Shown piece after piece: positions 43,564 to 52,624 of a DNA stretch of 64,000 nt (position 1 is the stretch's first letter; the number at the start of each line of letters is the position of its first letter). Source of the DNA: DASWYT01 sp965246875 (GTDB lineage Bacteria > Pseudomonadota > Alphaproteobacteria > Micavibrionales > SZUA-601). The notes below the pieces were generated by a model. It was not told the origin of the DNA. It was given only the letters and a program-made list of their open reading frames with translations, and searched no databases. The stretch lies in assembly GCA_965246875.1 (NCBI GenBank), contig CBDFFU010000003.1:1116001-1180000 (forward strand). Direction: 5' to 3'. The translations under genes were made by a program, and so were the position numbers.

Positions 43564-44833
43564 TATCGAACTCATCCGTAAAAATCCTGAATCTGTTGAT
43601 GCTGCCTTAGCTAGACGCGGCTTTCCTCCTATTGCAGCTAATGTATTGATCATTGATGGCAGTCGTAGAGCCGCTATAAATGAACTGCAGGTTTTTCAAC
43701 AGAAACGTAATGAATTTACAAAACAATTCGGTGAACTGAAAAAAAGTGGTGGAAATATAGAGAATTTAAATAACCAAGCCGATGATTTGAAAAACCGAAT
43801 GGCTGAAATCGGAGAAAAAGAATTTCAATTTGGGATAAAGTTACAAGAAATTTTACATTCAGTGCCTAATTTGCCACTTCCTGAAGTGCCCGATGGTGCA
43901 GATGAAACGGGCAACGTCGAAATCAGCACGTGGGGAACCATCCCACAATTTTCCTTTACGCCAAAAGACCATGTTGAATTGGGCGAGGGACTAGACTTGC
44001 TCGATTTCCCTGCTGCTGCTCGAATGTCGGGTTCCCGTTTCTTTGTGACAAAAGGTGCATTATCCCGTCTGGAACGGGCGATGAATTTGTACGCATTGGA
44101 CATGCTGACGGGTGAGTTTGATTATACCGAAGTCACGACACCTTTTTTAGTGAATGACACCGCTATGTTCGGCACAGGCCAATTGCCAAAATTTGCAGAA
44201 GATTCATTTCAGGCCAATACAGGCCATTGGTTAATCCCGACATCAGAAGTCTCTGTCACCAATCTGGTGATGGATCAGATTTTGACGGAAAAAGAATTGC
44301 CATTGCGCTACACATCCTATTCGCCATGTTTCCGTTCCGAGGCTGGATCGGCTGGCAAGGATACGCGCGGTTTGATCCGTGTCCATCAATTTTCGAAGAC
44401 GGAACAAGTCGTTATTTGCACACCAGAGCAAGCGGTGGCAGAGCATGAACGCATGACATCGATTGCGGAAACCATGTTACAGCGTCTGGAATTGCCACAT
44501 CGCAAGATTGTCTTGTGTACGGGCGATATGGGATTTGGTTCGACAAAAACCTATGACATCGAAACCTGGGTGCCGACACAAAACACCTATCGTGAAACGA
44601 TGAGTTGTTCCCAATTTGGTGATTTTCAGGCCCGTCGCATGAAAACGCGTTACAAGCCCGAGGGCGGCAAGAAGAATGAATTTGTGCATACGCTGAATGC
44701 GACTTGTATCGCCACGCCGCGCGCACTGGTGGCGGTCATGGAAAATAATCAGCAAGAAGACGGTTCCATCGTCATTCCCAAAGTCCTGCGCCCGTATATG
44801 AACAATATGGATGTGATCCGTAAAGCCTCATGA
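43556..44833 (+). CDS. serS: Seryl-tRNA synthetase
   Basis: 425 residues, class II. The N-terminal coiled-coil arm spans about residues 30-100 (ELQVFQQKRNEFTKQFGELKKSGGN). Class II motifs are present: motif 2 FRSEAGSAGKDTRGLIRVHQFSKTE, and motif 3 NATCIATPRALVAVMENNQQEDGSIVIPKVL. The first 300 bases are distinctly AT-richer than the rest of the gene. The stop overlaps pcm by four bases. Confidence 0.97.
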   Translation: MLDIELIRKNPESVDAALARRGFPPIAANVLIIDGSRRAAINELQVFQQKRNEFTKQFGELKKSGGNIENLNNQADDLKNRMAEIGEKEFQFGIKLQEILHSVPNLPLPEVPDGADETGNVEISTWGTIPQFSFTPKDHVELGEGLDLLDFPAAARMSGSRFFVTKGALSRLERAMNLYALDMLTGEFDYTEVTTPFLVNDTAMFGTGQLPKFAEDSFQANTGHWLIPTSEVSVTNLVMDQILTEKELPLRYTSYSPCFRSEAGSAGKDTRGLIRVHQFSKTEQVVICTPEQAVAEHERMTSIAETMLQRLELPHRKIVLCTGDMGFGSTKTYDIETWVPTQNTYRETMSCSQFGDFQARRMKTRYKPEGGKKNEFVHTLNATCIATPRALVAVMENNQQEDGSIVIPKVLRPYMNNMDVIRKAS

Positions 44834-45486
44834 ACAATATCAACCGCACCATTCAGCTGTTGATGCAATTGCGCCGCAGCGGCATTCACCAGACAGAGGT
44901 TCTGGCAGCGATGGAGCGTGTGCCGCGCGAAAACTTTGTACCAAATTCGTTTCAGGATCGTGCATATGACGACACGGCCTTGCCGATCGGCCACGGTCAG
45001 ACGATCAGCCAGCCGCTGGTCGTCGCCACCATGACGCAAGAACTGGAGCTGAACGATCGCACGACGGTGCTGGAAATCGGCACGGGCAGTGGCTATCAAA
45101 CCGCCATTCTCGCGCAGCTATGCCGCCGGGTCTATTCCGTGGAACGGCTGAAACCGCTGCTGGATGTCGCCCAAAAACGGTTCGATGCCATGAAATTGCG
45201 CAATGTGACGGCCATGCATGGTGATGGCTATAAAGGCTGGCCGAGTGCAGCACCCTTTGACCGCATCATCGTCACCGCCGGTGCCAGCCAGCAACCGCCG
45301 CAAGCCTTGCTGGATCAATTGGCGGTCGATGGTGTTCTCATTATTCCGATCAAAAAGAATGCGCTGCAGGAGGAATTGATCAAAATCCGCAAGACATCGA
45401 CCGGTTACACGCAGGATCATTTGATGGATGTGCGTTTCGTGCCTTTGGTGAGCGAACATGACATCTTTAAAATCGGCCAGTATTAA
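44830..45486 (+). CDS. pcm: Protein-L-isoaspartate O-methyltransferase
   Basis: 218 residues. It repairs isoaspartyl residues with SAM. Signature segments are MERVPRENFVP, AYDDTALPIGHGQTISQPLVVATMTQ, VLEIGTGSGYQTAILAQL (SAM motif I) and GYKGWPSAAPFDRIIVTAGASQ. In many alphaproteobacteria surE lies between serS and pcm. Here serS and pcm overlap (ATGA), and surE is absent from this site. It overlaps the next gene by 29 bases. Confidence 0.96.
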   Translation: MNNINRTIQLLMQLRRSGIHQTEVLAAMERVPRENFVPNSFQDRAYDDTALPIGHGQTISQPLVVATMTQELELNDRTTVLEIGTGSGYQTAILAQLCRRVYSVERLKPLLDVAQKRFDAMKLRNVTAMHGDGYKGWPSAAPFDRIIVTAGASQQPPQALLDQLAVDGVLIIPIKKNALQEELIKIRKTSTGYTQDHLMDVRFVPLVSEHDIFKIGQY

Positions 45487-46447
45487 TTCCATCATTTACG
45501 CTGTCACTGTGGCCGTTCTGGTCACGACGCCGTGTCTGGTTCTGGCTCAAAATAACGCACCGCCAAAAGGCCAGCCGCAAACCGTGTCGGTCTCACCTTA
45601 TGCGCGCAATACCGCCACTCATACACCAACTAGTCAGCCGCAACATGTCCTGCGATTGCCAGCGAACTATCAAAAGCCGGTACAGACGATGGCCAGTAAA
45701 ACGGGGTCATTGCCACAGCCGCAACGCGTCTTGAAACTGCCGCCTCATGCGCGCATGCCAGCCACCGCCAGTTTGACGCCAACAACCGTACCAAAAACCC
45801 CGGTTCCCGTCGCAGCGCAAAAACCGCCGCTGTCTAAAACACCAGCCATTCAGAATTTGTCGATTGCCGATGTTATTGACGGCGTGATGAAAGACGCGCC
45901 GGACATGCCAAAGATTGCATCTTTGCCGCCGCCGGCTGAGACAATAAAGCCCATGGCGGCGGAAAAACCACCTTTGCTGAGTGTGGCGACGCCGGAGACA
46001 ACAGCCGGGCAAGCCGCAAAAGCGCGGCAACCCTCAAAACAGGATATCGCCAAATTGGGTGATGACAAACCGCGTTTTTACTGGCCGTTGCGTGGCAATG
46101 TGGTGTCAACCTATGGCGATAAAGGCAGCGGCAAGAAAAACGATGGCGTCAATATTTCAGCGCCGAAAGGCACGGCGGTGCGTTCGGCTGCCGCCGGGTT
46201 GGTTGTCTACAGTGGGCAGGATCTGGGCGGTTTGGGCAATCTGGTCTTGATCCGCCACAGCGGCGGCTATCATACGGCCTACGCTCATGTCGATAATGTA
46301 TTGGTGCAAATGGGTGACAAAGTCAGTGCCGGTGAAGCCATCGCCAATGTCGGCAAAACAGGCAATGTCATTAAACCACAACTGCATTTCGAAATCCGTA
46401 ACGGCAAGAAACCAGTTGATCCCAGTGCCTATTTACCACAGGCTTAG
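45458..46447 (+). CDS. Degenerate LytM/M23 factor, probable amidase activator
   Basis: 329 residues with a signal peptide (IIYAVTVAVLVTTPCLVLAQ) and a Pro/Ala/Gln-rich middle (residues 30-190) without LysM repeats. The C-terminal M23 domain is complete in fold (GTAVRSAAAGLVVYSGQDLGGLGNLVLIRHSGGYHTAYAH to LHFEIRNGKKPVDPSAYL). The first two zinc ligands, normally H and D in HxGxD, are both Asn here (NDGVN), while the later His residues remain. By analogy with NlpD and EnvC it probably activates amidases rather than cutting peptidoglycan itself. Confidence 0.88.
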   Translation: MTSLKSASINSIIYAVTVAVLVTTPCLVLAQNNAPPKGQPQTVSVSPYARNTATHTPTSQPQHVLRLPANYQKPVQTMASKTGSLPQPQRVLKLPPHARMPATASLTPTTVPKTPVPVAAQKPPLSKTPAIQNLSIADVIDGVMKDAPDMPKIASLPPPAETIKPMAAEKPPLLSVATPETTAGQAAKARQPSKQDIAKLGDDKPRFYWPLRGNVVSTYGDKGSGKKNDGVNISAPKGTAVRSAAAGLVVYSGQDLGGLGNLVLIRHSGGYHTAYAHVDNVLVQMGDKVSAGEAIANVGKTGNVIKPQLHFEIRNGKKPVDPSAYLPQA

Positions 46448-46450
46448 CTG

Positions 46451-46517
46451 TTGGCTTTCAGAACAAAAGCCTTATAATCCGCGTAACTTAACATTATGAC
46501 CCGATCGGGTCAGGAGA
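46451..46517 (+). promoter_or_regulatory. Promoter and palindromic leader of yajC-secD-secF
   Basis: TTGGCT (46451-46456), a 16-base spacer and TATAAT (46473-46478) form a promoter just after the M23 gene. A perfect 14-base palindrome, GACCCGATCGGGTC (46498-46511), touches the AGGAG ribosome site of yajC, so it could be an operator or a short hairpin affecting translation. Confidence 0.5.
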
Positions 46518-46521
46518 CTTT

Positions 46522-46896
46522 ATGTTTATTTCTCAAGCTTATGCGCAGGCCGCCACTACAGCGGCAACAGCCAGCGACACCAATTCACTGATCATGAATA
46601 TTGCGCCCATTCTCATCATTTTTGTGATCTTCTATTTCCTGGTCATTCGCCCGCAAAGCAAAAAGATCAAATCGCATCAGGAAATGATGAACCAGCTGAA
46701 AACCGGCGATCAGGTTGTCACCGGCGGCGGCTTTTTGGGTACTGTTGTCAGCGTCAATGATGACATCATCACCATCGATCTGGGCAACAAGCAAATCGTG
46801 CGCGCGTTGAAACACACATTAATTGGCCAGCAACAAGCAGCCAACACAAACGGCCCTGTGACCCAGGACAATCAGCCGACCAAAACAAGCCTTTAA
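46522..46896 (+). CDS. yajC: Preprotein translocase accessory subunit YajC
   Basis: 124 residues. One membrane helix (IAPILIIFVIFYFLVIRPQSKKIKSHQEMMNQLKTGDQVVTGGG) is followed by the small conserved cytoplasmic domain. YajC associates with SecDF-SecYEG in the inner membrane. AGGAG lies before the ATG. First gene of yajC-secD-secF. Confidence 0.95.
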   Translation: MFISQAYAQAATTAATASDTNSLIMNIAPILIIFVIFYFLVIRPQSKKIKSHQEMMNQLKTGDQVVTGGGFLGTVVSVNDDIITIDLGNKQIVRALKHTLIGQQQAANTNGPVTQDNQPTKTSL

Positions 46897-46911
46897 ACGG
46901 ATTATCACATT

Positions 46912-48480
46912 ATGCTGCATGTTGAACGCTGGAAAATTATCCTCGTCCTGTTGATCTCGATTTTGGGGCCGCTTTATGCGTTGCCAAATTTATTGAGTGA
47001 AGAGAAACGTGAGGAATGGGCGCAAAAATTGCCGGGCATTTTGCCGCATCGTGGCATGAGCTTGGGTCTTGATCTGCAAGGCGGGTCGCATCTGCAATTG
47101 CAGGCTGACATGAACGCCGTGCTGTCTGATCGTATGGACAGCACCGTGACCGCGATCCGCAGCGTGGCACGCACACAAAAAACCCATGTCGCCAGCGTGA
47201 AGCAAGACAAGCAAAGCGCCACATTGACGCTTGATGATGCCACGCAAAGTGATGCCTTGATCAAAGCGTTGAAACGCGAACTGGGTCTGGGCGTTGATGT
47301 CGTCAAAGGCGGCAACACCATCACCGTAGCCTTGACGCAAACGGAACTGGTGGCCATGCGCCGTCAGGCTATTCAGCAGTCGATCGAGATTATCCGCCGC
47401 CGGATTGACGAAACCGGAACGAAAGAACCGGTTATTCAACAACAAGGGGACGACCGCATTATCGTGCAATTGCCGGGCATGAAAGACCCGCAGCACATGA
47501 AAGATCTGCTGGGCAAAACCGCGCGTATGACCTTCCACCTGGTCGACCCGGAAGCCAATTGCAACAGCGGTAACGTGCCATTATCGGTGCGCTGTTTGCC
47601 ATTGAAAGAAACGGGCCAGAAACTGGCCGTCAAACGCCGCGCCTTGATCACGGGTGACATGCTGACCGATGCGCAAACCGGCTTTGGCATGAACGGTGAC
47701 GCCGTCGTTAATTTCCGCTTCAATACGCTGGGTGCGCGCAAATTCGGCCAGATCACCAAGGACAATGTCGGCTTCCCGTTTGCCATCGTGCTGGATGATG
47801 AGATTATCACCGCACCGCGCATCAATGAACCAATTTTAGGCGGGTCTGGCCAGATCTCCGGTCACTTCACGTCACAAAGCGCGAATGATTTAGCGATTTT
47901 ACTGCGCGCGGGTGCGCTGCCAGCGCCGTTGAAAGTGATTGAGGAACGCACGGTCGGCCCAAGTCTGGGTGCGGACAGTGTGATGTCGGGTAAACACGCA
48001 GCCATTGTTGCAACTGTTTTAGTGATGGGCTTTATGTTCCTGGTTTACGGATTAACCTTTGGCTTCTTCGTCAATTTTGCCTTGCTGATCAACATTCTGT
48101 TGTTGATCGCCATTTTGTCGGTGATGGGTGCGACGCTCACATTACCGGGGATTGTCGGCATCGTGTTGACGATTGGTGTCGCCGTTGATGCCAACGTGCT
48201 GATTTATGAACGGATGCGTGAAGAAAAACGCGCGGGCCGTTCGGTGTTAGCCTCGATTGATCATGGTTATCGCGGGTCGATGAGTTCGATTTGGGATGCC
48301 AACACAACGTCATTGATTGCGGCACTTGTATTATATTCCGTCGGCACAGGACCTGTGCGTGGGTTTGCTGTGACATTGGGTATCGGGATTGTGACATCCT
48401 TATTCAGCGCGATCTTTTTGACACGCATTATGATCGCCCTGTGGGTGCAATGGCGTCAGCCGAAAACGTTGCCGCTGTAA
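46912..48480 (+). CDS. secD: Protein translocase subunit SecD
   Basis: 522 residues, RND superfamily. SecD and SecF use proton flux to pull exported proteins into the periplasm. SLGLDLQGGSHLQL lies after the first helix. The periplasmic P1 domain (IIRRRIDETGTKEPVIQQQGDDRIIVQLPG, NVGFPFAIVLDDEIITAPRINEPI) and five C-terminal membrane helices with IGVAVDANVLIYERMREE are complete. It lies 15 bases after yajC. Confidence 0.97.
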   Translation: MLHVERWKIILVLLISILGPLYALPNLLSEEKREEWAQKLPGILPHRGMSLGLDLQGGSHLQLQADMNAVLSDRMDSTVTAIRSVARTQKTHVASVKQDKQSATLTLDDATQSDALIKALKRELGLGVDVVKGGNTITVALTQTELVAMRRQAIQQSIEIIRRRIDETGTKEPVIQQQGDDRIIVQLPGMKDPQHMKDLLGKTARMTFHLVDPEANCNSGNVPLSVRCLPLKETGQKLAVKRRALITGDMLTDAQTGFGMNGDAVVNFRFNTLGARKFGQITKDNVGFPFAIVLDDEIITAPRINEPILGGSGQISGHFTSQSANDLAILLRAGALPAPLKVIEERTVGPSLGADSVMSGKHAAIVATVLVMGFMFLVYGLTFGFFVNFALLINILLLIAILSVMGATLTLPGIVGIVLTIGVAVDANVLIYERMREEKRAGRSVLASIDHGYRGSMSSIWDANTTSLIAALVLYSVGTGPVRGFAVTLGIGIVTSLFSAIFLTRIMIALWVQWRQPKTLPL

Positions 48481-48511
48481 CGGCTCTCAGAGATTTTGAC
48501 AGGATAAAAAC

Positions 48512-49450
48512 ATGGCCTTTAATATCGTTCCAGCTAATACCACGTTCAATTTTATGCGCTGGCATAAATGGATGATTGCCATTTCCGTTGCATTGGCTTT
48601 AGGCACAGCAGCTTTGTTGTACTCTGAGGGCCTTAATCTGGGAACAGACTTCGGCGGCGGGATTTTGATGGAAGTGCAAACGCCACAGCCGGCCAATATC
48701 CCAGACTTACGCGATGAGCTGGAAACATTAAGCTTAGGCACCATCAACATCCAAGAATTTGGTTCGGCTGATCGCATTTTGATCCGCATTGCGCAACAGG
48801 GCAGCGACGTTGCACAACAAGCAGCGATCGCCAAAGTGCGTGAAAATCTGACACAAAAATTGGGTGAGGGCGTCAATTACCGCCGCGTTGAATTTGTCGG
48901 TCCGCAAGTCGGCGCGGAACTGATTCAAAAAGGTGTTTTGGCCGTTGTATTATCGACAATTGGCGTGTTGATTTTTGTGATGATCCGCTTTCAATGGCAG
49001 TTTGGCTTGTCAGCCGTTATGGCATTGCTGCACGATACGTTGTTGACAATTGGCCTGTTTGCCTTGACGCGCGCCGAGTTTGACTTATCGACCTTGGCCG
49101 CTGTATTGATGATTGGCGGTTACTCGATCAATGACACGGTTGTCGTATTCGACCGGGTGCGCGAAAATATGCGCAAATACCGCAAGATGCCATTGCCGGA
49201 TTTGATCAATTTGTCGGTTAATGCCACCCTGTCACGCACCTTTCTCACCGCTGGCACCGCATTGCTGGCACTCATCGCACTGTATATTTTTGGCGGCGCG
49301 GTGATCAAAGGGATTGTCGGCGCGTTGATTTGGGGTGTTGTCGTTGGAACCTATTCGTCGGTATTTGTCGCAACGCCGATCCTGATCTATCTGGGTTTGA
49401 AGCAGGAACCGCCAAAGGCTGAGATCACCAAAGTCATCGCGAAAGCTTAA
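48512..49450 (+). CDS. secF: Protein translocase subunit SecF
   Basis: 312 residues, six membrane segments. LGTDFGGGILMEV and the helix pair carrying MIGGYSINDTVVVFDRVREN are typical. It partners SecD, which ends 31 bases upstream. GACAGGAT precedes the ATG. Confidence 0.96.
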   Translation: MAFNIVPANTTFNFMRWHKWMIAISVALALGTAALLYSEGLNLGTDFGGGILMEVQTPQPANIPDLRDELETLSLGTINIQEFGSADRILIRIAQQGSDVAQQAAIAKVRENLTQKLGEGVNYRRVEFVGPQVGAELIQKGVLAVVLSTIGVLIFVMIRFQWQFGLSAVMALLHDTLLTIGLFALTRAEFDLSTLAAVLMIGGYSINDTVVVFDRVRENMRKYRKMPLPDLINLSVNATLSRTFLTAGTALLALIALYIFGGAVIKGIVGALIWGVVVGTYSSVFVATPILIYLGLKQEPPKAEITKVIAKA

Positions 49451-49456
49451 AACACT

Positions 49457-49879
49457 ATGGTTGATATTACACCGCTGATCCGTTCTGACCGTAAAGTCAT
49501 TCAAGCGTACAAGAACGGCGTGTTTAAAATCAGCAATGTGATTTATGAACATCCGGTGATCGTCTTTCCAGATCGTGTGCAGGAATGGCCCGTAGCACCG
49601 GATCAGATTGTTGCACTGGATGATCTGACAGAACACACAGCGAAACAGCCCGGCTTGGCTGAAAGCATGGCGTCTGTGACTATTCGCCCGAATGAGGTTG
49701 AATTTCTGTTGCTTGGTACAGGTCTCATTATGCACCCCCTGCAACCGGCTTTGCGCGACTGGTTCAAAGCCCACAATATTCGCTGTGAAGCGATGGATAC
49801 GGGTGCCGCCTGTCGCACCTATAACGTGCTGATGGCTGAAGGACGTCTGGTTGCTGCTGCGTTGCTGTTGTCGCATTAA
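49457..49879 (+). CDS. Mth938-like domain protein (NDUFAF3-related)
   Basis: 140 residues. The single Mth938-like domain is recognisable by VIVFPDRVQEWPV, VEFLLLGTGLIMHPLQPALRDWFKAHNIRCEAMDTGAACRTYNVLMAEGR. The mitochondrial relative NDUFAF3 is a complex I assembly factor, and the bacterial role is not settled. It follows secF by 6 bases, a conserved alphaproteobacterial neighbourhood. Confidence 0.9.
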   Translation: MVDITPLIRSDRKVIQAYKNGVFKISNVIYEHPVIVFPDRVQEWPVAPDQIVALDDLTEHTAKQPGLAESMASVTIRPNEVEFLLLGTGLIMHPLQPALRDWFKAHNIRCEAMDTGAACRTYNVLMAEGRLVAAALLLSH

Positions 49880-49910
49880 TTCACATGATCTGACACTGCA
49901 AACAAGATGC

Positions 49911-49941
49911 AAAAAAGGCCTGAATTGATCAGGCCTTTTTT
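49911..49941. terminator. Bidirectional Rho-independent terminator
   Basis: AAAAAAGGCCTGA and TCAGGCCTTTTTT pair around the loop ATTGA between two convergent operons (ending at 49879 and 49961). Confidence 0.93.
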
Positions 49942-49960
49942 GTTTTTGACTCATCAGCAA

Positions 49961-50575
49961 TCAGTCAACCTTGGCATACAGGCTGGCGGCGTAATCCCAG
50001 TTGACCAGTTTGTCGATAAAGGTTTCCAGATATTTCTGGCGCGCGTTGCGGTAATCAATGTAATAGGAATGTTCCCACACATCGACGCCCAACACGGCTT
50101 GCAATCCTTTGGTCAGCGGGTTATCGCCATTGGCGGTTTTGACAATACTCAGCTTGCCGCCATCATCCGTGGCCAGCCATGCCCAGCCAGAGCCAAATTG
50201 GCCCATACCGGCGGCAATAAATTCCGTCCGGAAATTATCGAATGTGGTGAACGAATCTTTGATCGCCTGATTGAGTGTGGCCGGCATTGCGGTGCCGCCG
50301 CCATTGGGTTTCATCCAGTTCCAGAAATGCACATGATTCCAGAATTGCGCGACATTATTGAATAACGGTGCTTGGTCCGGGTTTTTGTGGCTGGAGATAA
50401 TGATCTCTTCAATCGACTTGTCTTGCAGGCCGGCTTTGGTAATCAATTCGTTGCCTTTGTCAGCGTAGGCCTGGTGATGCTTGCCGTGGTGAAACTCTAA
50501 CGTTTCAGCGGACATCGCAGGTGCCAGCGCATCCAGCGCGTAAGGCAATTGGGGTAAGACAAGAACATCGGACAT
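49961..50575 (-). CDS. sodB: Superoxide dismutase, Fe-type
   Basis: 204 residues from the ATG at 50575, with AAGGAG upstream. The open frame to 50596 is longer but lacks a ribosome site. Metal ligands: His in EFHHGKHH (H29), His in FWNHVHFWNW, and DVWEHSYYIDYRN. The second-sphere Gln lies in the N-terminal half (NNVAQFWNH), and the position that is Gln in Mn enzymes is Gly (TANGDNP), which points to iron. The location is cytoplasmic, as there is no signal peptide. Confidence 0.95.
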   Translation of the reverse strand: MSDVLVLPQLPYALDALAPAMSAETLEFHHGKHHQAYADKGNELITKAGLQDKSIEEIIISSHKNPDQAPLFNNVAQFWNHVHFWNWMKPNGGGTAMPATLNQAIKDSFTTFDNFRTEFIAAGMGQFGSGWAWLATDDGGKLSIVKTANGDNPLTKGLQAVLGVDVWEHSYYIDYRNARQKYLETFIDKLVNWDYAASLYAKVD

Positions 50576-50674
50576 AGTCATCTCCTTTAAGAGCAAATGG
50601 TTAGTGTGATAATAGGCTGATATGCTTGGAAAACAAGATTATCAGGGTTTAGCAGACTTGCATTATCAAACTGC

Positions 50675-51391
50675 TTATTTGAGGTGCATCTGCAATAAAG
50701 CGGGCAACTCAGGCCAGTGGTGAAACGTTGCGAGGCTGCCTGCATGCAATAATTTTGCAGATGTTTCAGCAACATCATCGGCAAACCCAACATAGCCAAA
50801 GGTTGGCAAACCGGCAGCAACCGCGGCGGTGACACCGGTCACACTGTCTTCAATGGCGCACGATTGTGCAGGCGTTGCACCCAATTGTTCTATCGCACGT
50901 AAATACACCCCGGGCAGCGGTTTTTGCACGTCACCTGCTTCAAAATAAGCCGTACTGAACACACGCGCCAATTCATTACCACGGCCGTTATCGGCAAAGC
51001 GCATAGTGGCTAGGCCACGCTGGATGGAATTGTTAGACACGAATGCGCATTGGAAACCGTCGTGTTGCAAAGCAGTCAACATCTCTATTATGCCAGGAGC
51101 CATGGGGATGCCGCCGGGAATCGTTTTCATGTATTGAATGACCCGCCATTCCCGCGCATCGTAAAGTTCCGGATAATCAACAGTGATCCCGAAATATGCG
51201 CTGAGATTCTGACAAAAGCTTTGCCGTGTCTGTCCCTGAAAATGGTCGATAAATTCATCCATCGTCAACTGGTGATCAATTTGATCGCCATATAAATCAT
51301 TAAAGCGTTCGATCAGGGATGGCAGCACATAGCGTTCCGTCTCCATCATCGTGTTGTCGAAATCGACAAATATCCAGCGTTGCTGTGTCAT
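50675..51391 (-). CDS. HAD-superfamily hydrolase
   Basis: 238 residues. Motif I is VDFDNTMMETE (nucleophile Asp), motif II lies in FVSNNS, and motif IV in CAIEDSVTGVTAAVAAGLPTFGYVG. A four-helix cap lies between them, as in the beta-phosphoglucomutase/phosphoglycolate phosphatase group. The substrate is unknown. The start overlaps the HIT stop (TAATG) in a run kdsB-HIT-HAD. Confidence 0.9.
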   Translation of the reverse strand: MTQQRWIFVDFDNTMMETERYVLPSLIERFNDLYGDQIDHQLTMDEFIDHFQGQTRQSFCQNLSAYFGITVDYPELYDAREWRVIQYMKTIPGGIPMAPGIIEMLTALQHDGFQCAFVSNNSIQRGLATMRFADNGRGNELARVFSTAYFEAGDVQKPLPGVYLRAIEQLGATPAQSCAIEDSVTGVTAAVAAGLPTFGYVGFADDVAETSAKLLHAGSLATFHHWPELPALLQMHLK

Positions 51392-51819
51392 TACGCACCG
51401 GCGCCCGTCGTCAGTTCCGCAAAGGCCGTCTGCAACAGCAACACCTGTTTTTGCAGATCGGTATCGGAATACTCCGCTGTGACACCACTGTTCCAGATCG
51501 GACCGGGCCAGGCTTTATCCTCCTCATAACGCGCGACGATATGCACGTGCAATTGCGACACTTTGTTGCCGATATTAGCGACATTCAATTTTTTTGGCTG
51601 AAACAGTGTTTTCATGATCTGGCTGGCTTGCATCATTTCGGCAAACAACAGATTGCGGTCGGTGTCATCCAGATCAATCATCTCGACCATGCCCTCGCGT
51701 TTCGGCATCAGCAAAATCCAGGGAAACGCCGCGTTTCGGCTGAGGCGCACATGCGACAATTCCAGATCAATTATAAAAACGGAATCGGTTTCGATTTGTG
51801 GATCGAGGACAAACTTCAT
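51391..51819 (-). CDS. HIT-like domain protein
   Basis: 142 residues. The core QLHVHIVARYEEDKAWPGPIW has the first two histidines of the HIT triad, with Val in place of the third position. This variant is common in a group of proteobacterial HIT proteins. They bind or hydrolyse nucleotides, and the substrate here is unknown. It overlaps kdsB by four bases and the HAD gene by one. Confidence 0.88.
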   Translation of the reverse strand: MKFVLDPQIETDSVFIIDLELSHVRLSRNAAFPWILLMPKREGMVEMIDLDDTDRNLLFAEMMQASQIMKTLFQPKKLNVANIGNKVSQLHVHIVARYEEDKAWPGPIWNSGVTAEYSDTDLQKQVLLLQTAFAELTTGAGA

Positions 51820-52607
51820 AACGCGCTCTGTCTATTCCAACGCGTGATAAAAGCGTCATAATCGGCGCGCGTATCGATGCCGGGTGTGGCGTGATCAACA
51901 ATGCCTGCAACGATTTTGTAGCCATTTTCCAGGACGCGTAATTGTTCCAGTTTTTCCGTGTTCTCTAACGGTGCGGACGGCAATTGGCTATAGCGCAATA
52001 AAAATTCCGGTGTATAGGCATATAACCCCAGATGCATGAAATACCGGCTGGCATCCGTCAGTGCGCCACCCTGTTCACGTGGATAAGGCACTAGGCTGCG
52101 CGAAAAATAGAGGGCTTGATAACCCAAGGTTTCACCGTTTGCTTCAACGGCGGCGCCCAACACGGCTTTGACGCAGTTGGGATCAGTCGGTGTTCCCGGA
52201 CCATCCAGCGCATCGGCGGCAAAGCGTGTGACAAGCGTCCCCATATCGGCATTGCCAGCTTTAAACACCCTGATCAATGTGTTGATTTTGTCTGGTTCGG
52301 TTTCCGGTTCATCACCTTGAATATTGACGATCAGATCAATGCCAGACAAATTGTGCGCGATTTCCGCGAGACGATCAGTGCCGGTCGGATGATCGCTGCG
52401 CGTCATAATGGCTTCGCCGCCAATGTCTGTGATCACATCGGAAATGCGTTGATCGTCAGTCGCCACAATCACGCGGTCAATATTGCTGACACGTTTGGCT
52501 TGTTCAAACACATGGCGGATCAATGGCATGCCGGTTTCAGCCAGCAGCATTTTTCCGGGCAGGCGTGTGGAGGCAAAACGGGCGGGAATCACAATGGCGG
52601 TTGTCAT
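51816..52607 (-). CDS. kdsB: 3-deoxy-manno-octulosonate cytidylyltransferase (CMP-Kdo synthetase)
   Basis: 263 residues. It activates Kdo with CTP for lipid A core synthesis, so the cell has a lipopolysaccharide outer membrane. IPARFASTRLPGKML, VATDD, VNIQGDEPETEPDKI and YPREQGG are characteristic. It is the first gene of kdsB-HIT-HAD, 17 bases from the Nudix gene upstream. Confidence 0.96.
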   Translation of the reverse strand: MTTAIVIPARFASTRLPGKMLLAETGMPLIRHVFEQAKRVSNIDRVIVATDDQRISDVITDIGGEAIMTRSDHPTGTDRLAEIAHNLSGIDLIVNIQGDEPETEPDKINTLIRVFKAGNADMGTLVTRFAADALDGPGTPTDPNCVKAVLGAAVEANGETLGYQALYFSRSLVPYPREQGGALTDASRYFMHLGLYAYTPEFLLRYSQLPSAPLENTEKLEQLRVLENGYKIVAGIVDHATPGIDTRADYDAFITRWNRQSAL

Positions 52608-52624
52608 GACACGTCTTTCTTGTT

